From positions 1,351,501 to 1,415,500 of the forward strand of contig JADJUS010000022.1 in assembly GCA_016716905.1 (NCBI GenBank): DNA of 64,000 bases, written 5' to 3'. The position numbers and the translations under genes were made by a program. Origin of the DNA: Acidobacteriota bacterium. Its GTDB lineage: Bacteria; Acidobacteriota; Vicinamibacteria; Vicinamibacterales; SCN-69-37. Positions 7,283-16,279 of this stretch are shown here, piece by piece. Every line of letters begins with the position of its first letter. Position 1 is the stretch's first letter. The notes below the pieces were generated by a model. It was not told the DNA's origin. It worked only from the letters and a program-made list of their open reading frames with translations, and did no database searches.

Positions 7283-9919
7283 CTACTGGCGGAGCGTGGT
7301 GGCGGGGTCGAGGCGGAGGATGCGCAGTGCCGGAATCACGCTGGCCACTGCGGCAACGACCAGGAGGAACGCGGCGGCGCCGGTGTACGTCAGGGGATCA
7401 CGTTCCGCCACACCGTAGAGGACAGAGGCCACCAGGCTCGACGCCGGCACGGCGAGCAGCGCGCCGATGACGACGCCAATGGCGACGAGGACGACGCCGC
7501 TCTCAGCAACCGACCGGACCAGGCCAGATGGCGAGGCGCCGAGCGCGAGGCGAATGCCGAACTCGCGAGTACGCTCGGTCACCGAATGCGAGATCAGACC
7601 GTGCAGGCCGATCGCCGCCAGGAGCAAGGCGACGAGCGCCAGCGCGCCCACGAGCAGCATCAGCATGCTGTGTTCGGCCGTGGCACTGGCGCGCACATCC
7701 GACATCTGCCGGATCTGGCCGAGCGGCAGCAATGGGTCCACGCCGGCCATCGCGTCTGTCAGGGCTCTCGCGGCGGTCTCAGGTGAGCTGGCGCGCACCG
7801 TCCACACGGGCGGGAACCAGATGTGGGTGCCCACAATCCCCTGGTTGACTTGCGCGGCGGGCAGATAGATCGTGGGCGACGACACGACCGGGCCGGGCAC
7901 CAGGCCATCCACCTGGAAGCCCGGACGCATCTGGACGTCGCCGGCCACGCCCACCACTTCACGCTGGGCGCCGGCAAATTGAATCATGCGCCCCATGACG
8001 TCCCGGTCCTTCGAGTAGAGCCGGCTGAACGCCTCGTTCACGACCAGCACAGGCAATGTGGTTGCAGCGTCAGAGGCGCGGAACTCACGGCCCCGGTTCA
8101 CCGGGATCTGGAAGGTCCTGAAAAAGTCCGGCGAGACGTACATGACGCTGGCGGTGCGGCCGCGTTCTTCGCCCGGGTACCTGAACCCCATGTTGAGCAC
8201 CCGTTCGTACGGCAGGCCGAGCGAGACGGCAGCCGCGTCCACGCCCGGCGTCAGCCGCAATCGCTCGAGGGTCTTGTCGAACAGCACGTTGACCTCGATC
8301 GGCGACGGATAGCGTGCATCGAGCAGCGACACGGCCGTGGTCGTCAGGCCTTGCGGGTTGAAACCAGGTTTCAGCGACTGGAGGTTCACGAACGTGCGCA
8401 CGAGCAAGCCCGCGCTGACGAGCAACACGACACCGAGGGCGACCTGCGCGACGATCAGGCCACGACGGGTCCAGTGGCTTGCGCCACCGGCCACCGAGCG
8501 GTTGCCGCCTTCAATGAGCGCCGCCTGCACGTCGAGACGCGTCACCTGCCAGGCGGGAACCAGCCCGAAGATCAGGCTGGTCAACAACGACAATCCGGCA
8601 CACCACACCACGACCGGCCCATCAATCGTGACGCGTTGCCAGTCGAGGAACCGGTCGCCTGAAATCGCCTGAAGGCCGCCGAGTCCGAGCCAGCCAACCA
8701 GCAGGCCTGCGGCGCCTCCGGCGAGGGCCAACACCAGGCTCTCGGTCATGAGCTGCCTGATGACCGAAGCGCGACCACTGCCCAGCGCCATGCGCGTCGC
8801 CAGTTCCTTCGAACGTGCGCCCCCTCTTGCCAGGAGCAGTGCGGCGAGGTTGACGCACGCGATCACGAGCACGGTGGCCACGGCAGCACTCAGCATCACG
8901 ATGGGCTCGCGATTGTCGGCCGAAAGTACTTCCTTGAGCGGTTCAAGCCCGGCGGTGACGGTCACGTCCGCCGCGCTGAACTGGACGCGCATCGCTTCGG
9001 CGACCGCCGGGCCGACCTGCCTTTCCGCATCAGCAACCGATTGTCCATCCGGCACTCGCACAATCACGGCGTAGTTGGTGCCGCCGCCCTCACCGCTCGT
9101 CGTCGGCCGCAGTGGCGTCCACACGTCGGCATCCACTGTGCCCCGGAACCCCTCGGGCATGATGCCGATGACCTGCCAGGGTTCGCCACGAAGCAGGATC
9201 GTTTGCCCGAGGATCGAGTTGTTGCCGGCGAAGGCGCTCATCCACAACGCATGACTGAGGATGGCGACCGCCGGTCCGCCCGGCACATCCTCGTCAACCG
9301 TGAACTCGCGTCCCACCGCCGGCAGCACACCCAGCACGCGGAAGAATCCCGCGCCCACCCGCTGCTGGTCGGCGAAGCGCGCCTGCTGATTCACCACCAG
9401 ATTTACGCCCGCCGTCCAGTTGGTGAATACGGCGGCCCCGGCGCCCATCGGACCAGACGCCAGCGCCTTCCAGGTGGCGCCATCAACGGAGTGGCCACTG
9501 CCGCTCCCTCGAGGCGACGCAAACTCGGTGCTGACCAGCGCGAGCCGGTCGGCGTCCGGAAATGGCAGGGGCTTGAGCAGCAGCGCGTTCGCCAGACTGA
9601 ACACGGCGGTGTTGGCGCCGATCACCAGCGCCAGGGTGGAGATGGCGGTGATCGTGAACGCCGGCGTCCGTCGCAGCATCCGGACCGCATACCGGACGTC
9701 ACGGCTGAATGTCTCGACGAAGGGCAGTCGTTGCATATCGTCCATCTCCTCGCGCCTCGACCGCGCGTTACCCAGCGACAGGTGTGCCTGACGTCTGGCC
9801 TCAGCAACAGGAACGCCGCGGGCAACCAGGTCATCAATGTGCATCGCCAGATGCAGGCGCAACTCCTCGTCGCGATCGCGATCGCGACGGGCCCGGCCGA
9901 ATAGTCGTTTCCAGAACAT
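7283..9919 (-). CDS. ABC-type permease of the ADOP (acidobacterial duplicated orphan permease) family
   Basis: The product has 878 residues; the ATG at 9919 overlaps the PadR stop in TGATG. The cytosolic N-terminal segment (DEELRLHLAMHIDDLVARGVPVAEARRQ) is diagnostic of ADOP proteins. A MacB-like periplasmic core domain sits between the first transmembrane helix (about 80-100) and an FtsX block near 360-480. A second periplasmic domain and a C-terminal FtsX block follow. Permeases of this type resemble MacB but lack their own ATPase gene, as here, and their transported substrate is unknown. Coupling to a PadR repressor is the standard arrangement and implies induction by a small molecule or antimicrobial stress. 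Confidence 0.9.
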   Translation of the reverse strand: MFWKRLFGRARRDRDRDEELRLHLAMHIDDLVARGVPVAEARRQAHLSLGNARSRREEMDDMQRLPFVETFSRDVRYAVRMLRRTPAFTITAISTLALVIGANTAVFSLANALLLKPLPFPDADRLALVSTEFASPRGSGSGHSVDGATWKALASGPMGAGAAVFTNWTAGVNLVVNQQARFADQQRVGAGFFRVLGVLPAVGREFTVDEDVPGGPAVAILSHALWMSAFAGNNSILGQTILLRGEPWQVIGIMPEGFRGTVDADVWTPLRPTTSGEGGGTNYAVIVRVPDGQSVADAERQVGPAVAEAMRVQFSAADVTVTAGLEPLKEVLSADNREPIVMLSAAVATVLVIACVNLAALLLARGGARSKELATRMALGSGRASVIRQLMTESLVLALAGGAAGLLVGWLGLGGLQAISGDRFLDWQRVTIDGPVVVWCAGLSLLTSLIFGLVPAWQVTRLDVQAALIEGGNRSVAGGASHWTRRGLIVAQVALGVVLLVSAGLLVRTFVNLQSLKPGFNPQGLTTTAVSLLDARYPSPIEVNVLFDKTLERLRLTPGVDAAAVSLGLPYERVLNMGFRYPGEERGRTASVMYVSPDFFRTFQIPVNRGREFRASDAATTLPVLVVNEAFSRLYSKDRDVMGRMIQFAGAQREVVGVAGDVQMRPGFQVDGLVPGPVVSSPTIYLPAAQVNQGIVGTHIWFPPVWTVRASSPETAARALTDAMAGVDPLLPLGQIRQMSDVRASATAEHSMLMLLVGALALVALLLAAIGLHGLISHSVTERTREFGIRLALGASPSGLVRSVAESGVVLVAIGVVIGALLAVPASSLVASVLYGVAERDPLTYTGAAAFLLVVAAVASVIPALRILRLDPATTLRQ

Positions 9920-10263
9920 CACACCGGCCGCATCACGCGCGCCACCGCGCGCGCCAGCGCCTCCCACCGGGTGGCTTCAGTCGCGAGCTGGCGCTTGCCC
10001 TTCGCGGTCAGCTTGTAGAATCGCGCGCGGCGGTTGCTGCCCGACGTCCCCCAGTACGACGTGATCCACCCGCGCCCCTCAATGCGCTGCAGCGCCGGGT
10101 ACAACGACCCCTGCTCCACCTGCAGCACATCGTCGGAGCGCCGGGCAATGGTGGAGGCGATGTCGTAGCCATGTGCCGGGCCGAGCTGCAGCGTCTGCAG
10201 CACGAGTAAATCCAGCGTGCCCTGCAGCAGATCGCCCTGTGTTCCCGTCGCCTTGCGTGTCAT
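9919..10263 (-). CDS. PadR family transcriptional regulator
   Basis: The product has 114 residues. The ATG at 10263 is chosen because GGAGGG lies 7 nt upstream and GGAGG touches the start; the longer frame runs into a tandem-repeat array and is not coding. The PadR winged-helix core is visible: LLQGTLDLLVLQTLQLGPAHGYDIA, then LQVEQGSLYPALQRIEGRGWI, a wing containing NRRARFYKLTAKGKRQL, and a short C-terminal helix as in the small PadR-s2 subgroup. It is predicted to repress its own operon with the coupled permease (1-nt overlap). A perfect inverted repeat immediately upstream is the likely operator. Confidence 0.92.
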   Translation of the reverse strand: MTRKATGTQGDLLQGTLDLLVLQTLQLGPAHGYDIASTIARRSDDVLQVEQGSLYPALQRIEGRGWITSYWGTSGSNRRARFYKLTAKGKRQLATEATRWEALARAVARVMRPV

Positions 10264-10271
10264 CCTCCGGC

Positions 10272-10319
10272 CCTCCACTAGATGTCCTGATGTTGCACCG
10301 TTAGAACGACTAGTGGAGG
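10272..10319. promoter_or_regulatory. Inverted repeat, candidate PadR operator
   Basis: Perfect 10-bp arms CCTCCACTAG (10272-10281) and CTAGTGGAGG (10310-10319) flank 28 bp. The proximal arm overlaps the PadR Shine-Dalgarno region, so a bound dimer would block both transcription and ribosome entry. The repeat is seen directly; the operator role is inferred. Confidence 0.5.
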
Positions 10320-10356
10320 CTTGGACGACGGGACCGCGCCAAAGGTTGGCAGGCCC

Positions 10357-10478
10357 CCGGGACCCCTGGACTCCCGGACCCCAGGACTCCGAGCCGGACC
10401 CTGGACTCTGGACCCTGGACCCTGGACTCCGACCCCTGGACCCTGGACTCTGGACCCGGGACTCTGGACTCCGGACCC
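10357..10478. repeat. Heptamer tandem array, consensus GGACYCT
   Basis: About sixteen degenerate copies of a 7-bp unit (GGACCCT, GGACTCT, GGACTCC, GGACCCG) fill the gap between the divergent PadR and PQQ-propeller genes. A second array of the same unit is at 11942-12020. Confidence 0.85.
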
Positions 10479-10486
10479 GCGTGCGG

Positions 10487-10492
10487 TAGAGT
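10487..10492 (+). promoter_or_regulatory. -10-like TAGAGT upstream of the PQQ-propeller gene
   Basis: This hexamer matches TATAAT at 4 of 6 positions and ends 8 nt before the ATG at 10501, where no Shine-Dalgarno sequence is visible. Transcription would begin at or next to the start codon. Confidence 0.35.
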
Positions 10493-10500
10493 CTTTTGCT

Positions 10501-11937
10501 ATGACGAAGTGGGGTCCGCGATCTGTCCACATCGCCACCGCGGGACTGGCCCTGGTTTCCGGCCTGGCCGCACTCTCGGCCGCGCCGACCGAGAACTGGC
10601 CGGGCTTCCGCGGCCCGGCTGCCAACGGTGTGGCCGAGGCCCCTGGCCTGCCGCTGACCTGGTCGAAGACCGAAAACGTGAAGTGGGCGATCGATGTGCC
10701 CGGGCGCGGGTGGTCGTCGCCGGTCATCTGGAATCGCGTCGTGTACCTGACGTCGGCCATCAGCGGCAAACCCTTCAAGCAGCCCTCACCGGGCCTGTAT
10801 GGCAACGACTACATCGCGGAGCTTCGCGCGAAGGGCGTGCCGGCCGCTGAAGTCAATCGCCTGGTACGAGCCCGCGACAACGAAATTCCGGAGGAGTCGG
10901 ACGAAATCCGCTACATGGTCTACGCCTACAACGCGCAGACCGGAAAGCTGCTCTGGGAACGAGAGGCCCACAAGGGCTTGCCGTTTGGCGGCCGCCACCG
11001 CAAGAACACCTACTCGTCGGAAACGCCGTTTACCGACGGCGAACGGCTGTATGTGTCGTTCGGTCAGAACCTCGGCCTGTTCGTCTATTCGCTCGACGGC
11101 ACGCTGCTCTGGAAGAAGCAGTGGTCCCCGCAACGCATCTATCTCGATTTCGGCACGGCCTCATCGCCGGTGGTCCATGCAGGCAAGGTCTTCCTGCTGC
11201 AGGACAGCGAGCAGGAGTCTTTCCTGACCGCGCTCGATGCAAAGACCGGCGCCGAGTTGTGGCGCACACCCAGGTCATCAAAAGGACTGCTGCATTCGTC
11301 CTGGAACACGCCGTACCTCTGGACGCACGCGGGTCGGACCGAGGTGGTGACGACGGGCCACGGATCGGTGCGGTCGTACGACCTCGATGGCAAGGAACTA
11401 TGGCGCATCACCATTGCCGGCACGACCATGCCGACACCGTCGGCGTTTGCCGCCAATGGACTGCTGTTCGTCGGCACCGGCGCGCAAGGCGGCGACGCCA
11501 GCCGTCCGTTTTTTGCCGTCCGGCCCGGTGCGTCGGGCGACATCTCGCTCACCGGTGACGCAACGAGCAACGAGTTCATTGCCTGGTCGCATCCACGCGC
11601 GTCGGGCTACACGCCCTCGGCCATCCTGCACAGCGGACGCATGTACCTGCTCCACGACACGGGCATCATGACGGTGCTCGACGCCGAAACCGGCAAGGAA
11701 CTCTACAAGGCCCGCGTCGGCGGCACCGGCCACACCTTTTCGGCATCGCCCATCGCTCTCGGCGACCGCCTCTTGTTCCTGGATGAAGAAGGCACAACCG
11801 TCGTCGTGGAACCGGCCGGCGAATACCGCGAGATCCGCCAGAACGCGCTCGATGAAATGACGCTCGCCTCCCCAGCCGTCGCCGACGGTGCATTGTTCAT
11901 CCGGACGGAGACAAAGCTCTACCGAATCGCCAAGTAG
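10501..11937 (+). CDS. Exported PQQ-binding-like beta-propeller (BamB-like) protein
   Basis: The product has 478 residues. An N-terminal signal sequence (HIATAGLALVSGLAALSAAP) is followed by WPGFRGPAANGVA, the usual opening of PQQ-like quinoprotein propellers. Repeated blades carry the A-x-D/N-x-x-T-G-x-x-L-W signature, for example NAQTGKLLWERE, DAKTGAELWRT and DAETGKELYKA. Such proteins are periplasmic; some are dehydrogenases, others are BamB-like scaffolds. No catalytic haem or metal motif was recognised, so a non-enzymatic propeller is more likely. It stands alone between two tandem-repeat arrays, divergent from the PadR operon. Confidence 0.85.
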   Translation: MTKWGPRSVHIATAGLALVSGLAALSAAPTENWPGFRGPAANGVAEAPGLPLTWSKTENVKWAIDVPGRGWSSPVIWNRVVYLTSAISGKPFKQPSPGLYGNDYIAELRAKGVPAAEVNRLVRARDNEIPEESDEIRYMVYAYNAQTGKLLWEREAHKGLPFGGRHRKNTYSSETPFTDGERLYVSFGQNLGLFVYSLDGTLLWKKQWSPQRIYLDFGTASSPVVHAGKVFLLQDSEQESFLTALDAKTGAELWRTPRSSKGLLHSSWNTPYLWTHAGRTEVVTTGHGSVRSYDLDGKELWRITIAGTTMPTPSAFAANGLLFVGTGAQGGDASRPFFAVRPGASGDISLTGDATSNEFIAWSHPRASGYTPSAILHSGRMYLLHDTGIMTVLDAETGKELYKARVGGTGHTFSASPIALGDRLLFLDEEGTTVVVEPAGEYREIRQNALDEMTLASPAVADGALFIRTETKLYRIAK

Positions 11938-11941
11938 CCGC

Positions 11942-12020
11942 AGGACCCTGGACCCTGGACCCGCCTTCGCCAAGGCTACGGCGAGGCAAGCCCTGGACTC
12001 AGGACTCTGGACCCCGGACC
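11942..12020. repeat. Second GGACYCT heptamer array with embedded GC hairpin
   Basis: Copies of GGACCCT, GGACTCA, GGACTCT and GGACCCC surround a 25-bp insert beginning CGCCTTCGCC and ending GGCGAGGC, which can fold. It lies between the propeller stop and the kinase promoter. Confidence 0.8.
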
Positions 12021-12023
12021 ACC

Positions 12024-12029
12024 TATAAT
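12024..12029 (+). promoter_or_regulatory. Perfect TATAAT -10 element of the TPR kinase gene
   Basis: TATAAT ends 6 nt before the ATG at 12036, which places the predicted transcription start at the start codon itself. A leaderless message is therefore likely; no Shine-Dalgarno sequence is present. Confidence 0.6.
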
Positions 12030-12035
12030 CTGCCG

Positions 12036-14813
12036 ATGGTCGGCACGTCCGTTCTCCAATACCGCATCATCCGTCAGCTCGGCAGCGGAGGGATGGGCAT
12101 CGTCTATGAGGCCGAAGACACCAAGCTGAACCGAAAGGTGGCGCTCAAGTTCCTGCCCGAGTCGCTTGTCATGTCGTCGGAGGCCGCAGACCGGTTTGGA
12201 CGTGAGGCCAAACTGGCCGGGTCTCTCAACCACCCGAACATCTGCACCGTTCATGAAAGCGGCCTGTACGAGGGGCGCCAGTTCTTTGTTATGGAACTGC
12301 TGGAGGGCGACTCGCTCAAGACGCTGATTCAGGACAAGCCCTTACCCATCGAGCAGATCCTGGATGTGGGGTGCCAGATCGCAGACGCACTTGAAGTGGC
12401 CCACACGAAGGGCATCGTGCACCGCGACATCAAACCCGCGAATATCTTCATCACCACACGCGGACAGGCGAAACTGCTCGACTTCGGCGTGGCCACGGCC
12501 GGGCCGGAACATATGGCGGCCGGCGACGATACGCGCGTCGCCGCGGAAGCGCTCACCACGCCAGGCACCGCCATTGGTTCGGTCAACTACATGTCACCCG
12601 AACAGGCACGAGGCGAGGTCACGGATGGCCGCACCGATCTGTTCTCCCTGGGCCTGGTCCTGTACGAGATGGCGACGGGGCGCCAGGCCTTCGGCGGCCA
12701 GACCACCGCGGTGGTGTTTGACTCGATTCTCAACCGCGACCCTGTCCCGGTGCTTCAGATCAATCCGGCCGTGCCGGCCGACCTTGAACACGTGATCACG
12801 CGCGCGCTGGAGAAGGACCGCAAGATGCGGTACCAGACGGCGGCCGACATGCTGTCGGAGCTCTCGCGCCTCCGGCGCGACACCAGTTCAACCAACGTCG
12901 CGACCGCTGCCACAGCCGCCGCATCCGTTCCGGCTCCCAAGCCGAAGTCAAAGGCCCTGTTGCTGGGTATTCCGGTCGTCGCCGTGCTCGTCGCGGCGTT
13001 TTTCTTCTGGCAGTCGACCCGCACACCAGCCTTCACCGAACGCGACACGATCATCATTGCGGATTTCGACAACACCACCGGAGACGCGGTGTTTGACGAT
13101 GCGCTGCGGCAGGCGGTGGCGGTGCAGTTGCAGCAAACGCCATTCGTGACGCTGCTGGCCGATCAGAGTGTGCAGCGGACGCTGCGTCTCATGTCGCGCG
13201 CGGCCGACGAACCGCTGACCAGCGCCGTGGCGAGGGAAATCTGTCAACGATCCGGTGCGAAGGCCTCGGTGGAAGGATCCATCGCACCGCTCGGCACGAA
13301 CTACGTCATTACCATCGGCGTGCACAATTGCATGACCGGCGCATCGCTGGCGCAGCAGCAGGTGCAGGCCGCGTCGAAAGAGGATGTCCTCACGCAGGTG
13401 GGCGCCGCGATCACGAAGTTGCGTACGGGCCTTGGCGAGTCGCTGGCGTCGATCGAAAAATACGACGTCCCCATTACCGAGGCCACCACCGCGTCGCTCG
13501 CCGCCCTCAAGGCCTACGGCATGGCCAGCCGCGCCCGGCAAACCCGGGGCGATGATGCGGCCATTCCTTTCTACGAACAGGCGACTCAGCTCGACCCGAA
13601 CTTCGCGCTCGCCTGGGCGAAATGGGGCGTGGTCAGTTCAAATCTCGGCCGCGGAGACGATGCGAAGAAGTACACCCAGAAGGCCTACGACCTGCGCGAT
13701 CGTGTCAGCGAATACGAGCGGCTGTACATCACGTGGAGCCACGCCACGCGCGTGACGCTCAATCCGGCGCAGGCACGCACCACGCTTGAGATGATGACGG
13801 CCGCGTATCCGCGTGACTTCACGGCGCGCAACAACCTCGGCGTGGTGCTGTTGGGCCAGGGCCTGTTCGAGGATGCGCTCAGGGAATACACCATCGCGAA
13901 CGAGATCGCTCCGGATGAACCGCTGCCGATCTCGAACTCCGCCTACGCCCTGCTTTTCTTGGCGCGGTACGACGAGGCGTTCGCGATGATTGACCGCGCC
14001 CTGGCAGTGAGGCCGGACCCGGGCTTGGCCATCACGCGGTGGATTGTCGCGCGCGTGCAAGGACACCCGCGTGCGGCGGAATTTGAGAGCACTGCGCGCA
14101 CGTTGGGCTCGCCAGTCCAGCTGCTCTTTTCGGATTCAAATCTGGCGATTTGGGATGGGCGCGTCAAAGAGTTCTCACGCATCATGGAGCAGCTCCGGGC
14201 GCAGATGGGCGGCACATCAGACCCCGGAGCACGTCAGGGCATCGACGCCGCCGAAACCATGACGCTGGCCGTATTGCAGGGGGGCGAATGGCTGCCGCGC
14301 CTCAAGGCGTTTGCCAGGCAGAGCCTGCCGCAGGAAGGCGTGGCCCCGATTGCTTCCGCGCTCGCGACCACGGGCGACATGGCCACCGTGCGCACGCTGC
14401 TGCCGCAGCTCGACAACGCGGATCTCAATGATCCGCAGCAAGCCCAGCCGGTGCTGGTGACTCGGGCCTTGCTCGCCGGCGCTGACGGCCGCGTGAAGGA
14501 CGCCGCCGCCATGATTGACGCGTACCTGGCGCGGCGCCCTCGCTCGCTCGAGCTTCACTACTACATGGGGCTGATTCATGAGCGGAATGGTGCGATTGAC
14601 GACGCCATCGCGAGCTATCGGCTAGCCGCAGACGCGCTGAGGGTGCTCGGCCCAAGCAAAGAGGTCATGGGCGCCAGACTCGCGCTCGGCATCCTGCTCA
14701 AACAGAAGGGCGACACCGTCGGCGCCGGCCAGCTCTTCGACTCGCTCGCGAAACAGTGGGCCAACGCGGACGCGGACTTTGGGCCGCTGAAGACGCTGCA
14801 GAAGAACAGATAA
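12036..14813 (+). CDS. Membrane Ser/Thr protein kinase with C-terminal TPR sensor region
   Basis: The product has 925 residues. The Hanks-type kinase domain spans about residues 9-275, with the glycine loop GSGGMG (16-21), ATP-anchoring Lys38 in VALKF, catalytic Asp131 in HRDIKPANI and Mg-binding Asp149 in DFG. A linker and one transmembrane helix (about 308-326, LLLGIPVVAVLVAAFFFW) lead to an extracytoplasmic part. That part has a TolB/FlgO-like segment (RDTIIIADFDNTTGD) and then TPR repeats to the end. This is a typical acidobacterial receptor kinase, all catalytic residues being present; targets and stimulus are unknown. It is monocistronic and followed by a REPIN-like element. Confidence 0.93.
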   Translation: MVGTSVLQYRIIRQLGSGGMGIVYEAEDTKLNRKVALKFLPESLVMSSEAADRFGREAKLAGSLNHPNICTVHESGLYEGRQFFVMELLEGDSLKTLIQDKPLPIEQILDVGCQIADALEVAHTKGIVHRDIKPANIFITTRGQAKLLDFGVATAGPEHMAAGDDTRVAAEALTTPGTAIGSVNYMSPEQARGEVTDGRTDLFSLGLVLYEMATGRQAFGGQTTAVVFDSILNRDPVPVLQINPAVPADLEHVITRALEKDRKMRYQTAADMLSELSRLRRDTSSTNVATAATAAASVPAPKPKSKALLLGIPVVAVLVAAFFFWQSTRTPAFTERDTIIIADFDNTTGDAVFDDALRQAVAVQLQQTPFVTLLADQSVQRTLRLMSRAADEPLTSAVAREICQRSGAKASVEGSIAPLGTNYVITIGVHNCMTGASLAQQQVQAASKEDVLTQVGAAITKLRTGLGESLASIEKYDVPITEATTASLAALKAYGMASRARQTRGDDAAIPFYEQATQLDPNFALAWAKWGVVSSNLGRGDDAKKYTQKAYDLRDRVSEYERLYITWSHATRVTLNPAQARTTLEMMTAAYPRDFTARNNLGVVLLGQGLFEDALREYTIANEIAPDEPLPISNSAYALLFLARYDEAFAMIDRALAVRPDPGLAITRWIVARVQGHPRAAEFESTARTLGSPVQLLFSDSNLAIWDGRVKEFSRIMEQLRAQMGGTSDPGARQGIDAAETMTLAVLQGGEWLPRLKAFARQSLPQEGVAPIASALATTGDMATVRTLLPQLDNADLNDPQQAQPVLVTRALLAGADGRVKDAAAMIDAYLARRPRSLELHYYMGLIHERNGAIDDAIASYRLAADALRVLGPSKEVMGARLALGILLKQKGDTVGAGQLFDSLAKQWANADADFGPLKTLQKNR

Positions 14814-14818
14814 AAGCC

Positions 14819-14968
14819 GCGGCCTTGAGACCCAGGCCGCGCTACGAGATGCCAGCACGCTGCCGGCAGCGCTACGAAATGCCAGTCCGCTGAAATACGT
14901 GTCCTCGTAGGGCGCGCTGGGTCTCAAGCGCGCCGGACTACGCGGCCTTGAGGCCAGGCCGCGCTACG
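14819..14968. repeat. REPIN-like cluster of three covarying hairpins, family A
   Basis: Hairpins lie at 14819-14840 (GCGGCCT/AGGCCGC, loop TGAGACCC), 14911-14934 (GGCGCGCT/AGCGCGCC, loop GGGTCTCA, i.e. the inverted loop) and 14941-14963 (CGCGGCCT/AGGCCGCG, loop TGAGGCC). CTACG/CGTAG motifs border them. The cluster fills the gap between the convergent kinase and DUF1501 genes. Confidence 0.85.
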
Positions 14969-14984
14969 AAATACCCGCCACGCG

Positions 14985-16250
14985 TCAGATGAACGTGAGG
15001 CTGCTCTTGCGGTAGTCCGCGCCGAGGATGGGGACCGAGTCTGTGCCGAGCCAGTTGTCGAGCACGCGCGCGTAGACCGAACGGAAGTCGGTTTCGTACT
15101 TCACGTCGGCGCCGCTGTTTTCGAGCGTGCCATCCACGTTGTTCGGGTTGAGCGATGCCGCAGTGCCATAGAGGCCGCCTTGCACGCCGCCCCCCATCGC
15201 CATCATCAGTCCCGCAGCGCCGTGGTCCGTGCCCTGGCTGCCGTTTTCGCTGATGCGGCGGCCGAACTCCGAAAACTGGAGCACGAGCGTGTCGTTGAGC
15301 AGGCCCTGGTTGCGCATGTCGTTGTAAAACGCGAGCAGCCCGTCGCCCACGGATCCCATGAGGTTCGCGTAGCCGGCATTGGCCGCATTGGTGTTCTGCG
15401 TCGCGTGTGTATCGAACCCACCCAACTGCACCCAGAAAACCTTTGTGCCGATGCCTTTTGCGATGGAGCCCGCCACGGCCTTGAGCGCTTGCGCCAGACC
15501 GTTGTTGGCGTAGGCCACCGTGCCGGTATAAGTGCCGACCGTGGCGACGCGGTCGAGCGTGGCCATCGCCGCCTGCGACGTGGCGTTGACAAACGCCACA
15601 TGCGGACGGTCCACCGGCACATGCGACGCCATCGTCGTCATCGTCGCGCGCGAATACCCGGCTTCGGCGCCGGTGTTGGGACTCAGGAAGGAATAACCGG
15701 CCACCGACGGGATGGCGGCGACGCTGACCTCGCGCGATTCGAGCGAGTGTGGCAGTTCGCGCACGGTGCTCCAGGCCACGAGTGGGTCCACGGGGTCAGG
15801 CAACGCGTCGAGGTAGCGACCCAGCCAGCCCGTGCCGCTTGAATTGGCGGGATTGGCGGTGGACCAGATGTCGGTGCCCAGAAAATGCGACCGGCTGGAA
15901 TTGGTGTAGCCCGTGCGCTGGATGAGCGCGAGCTTTCCCTGATTGAAGATCTGGCTCAAGCCCGTCAGACGCGGATGCAGGCCGAGCGCCTTGCCGGATG
16001 AGTCAGTGCCAACCTGCAGGACGTTGGCCGCGGGCACGGCGATGGCGGGGCGCCGGCTGTAGTAAAAACTGTCGCCGTAGGGAATCAGGGTGCTGAGCGC
16101 GTCGTTGCCGCCGCTCAGATACAACACCACCAGGTTCCGGCGTGACGCGCCCTGCGCCCTCGCGATGTCTGAGAGAAACGCGGGTGCGGCAAAACTGACG
16201 GTGAATGCCGTCACGCCGCCTTTGACGAATTGTCGTCGAGTGACCTTCAT
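14985..16250 (-). CDS. DUF1501 protein, Tat-exported (copy 1)
   Basis: The product has 421 residues. It carries a twin-arginine signal (RRQFVKGGVTAFTVSFAAP) and then the DUF1501 core: LVVLYLSGGNDALSTLIPY near the N-terminus, QLGGFDTHATQ in the middle and LVLQFSEFGRRISENGSQGTDHGAAG towards the C-terminus. This fold belongs to the sulfatase/alkaline-phosphatase-like superfamily; its substrate is not established. AAGGA lies 7 nt upstream of the ATG. It follows the DUF1800 gene by 29 bp on the same strand. The DUF1800-DUF1501 pair is a conserved module, and a second pair occurs at 48990-52336. Confidence 0.9.
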   Translation of the reverse strand: MKVTRRQFVKGGVTAFTVSFAAPAFLSDIARAQGASRRNLVVLYLSGGNDALSTLIPYGDSFYYSRRPAIAVPAANVLQVGTDSSGKALGLHPRLTGLSQIFNQGKLALIQRTGYTNSSRSHFLGTDIWSTANPANSSGTGWLGRYLDALPDPVDPLVAWSTVRELPHSLESREVSVAAIPSVAGYSFLSPNTGAEAGYSRATMTTMASHVPVDRPHVAFVNATSQAAMATLDRVATVGTYTGTVAYANNGLAQALKAVAGSIAKGIGTKVFWVQLGGFDTHATQNTNAANAGYANLMGSVGDGLLAFYNDMRNQGLLNDTLVLQFSEFGRRISENGSQGTDHGAAGLMMAMGGGVQGGLYGTAASLNPNNVDGTLENSGADVKYETDFRSVYARVLDNWLGTDSVPILGADYRKSSLTFI

Positions 16251-16279
16251 GGCTGTCCTTCGCGGGTTTTGATGCGAGG

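Noticed and set aside
10264..10530. N-terminal extension of PadR through the heptamer array
   Set aside because: The added residues are translated tandem repeats (SPGSRVQ-like); the ATG at 10263 has Shine-Dalgarno support and gives the normal PadR length.
10357..12020. CRISPR-like array in the tandem repeats
   Set aside because: Units are 7 bp, contiguous and degenerate, with no unique spacers and no cas genes.
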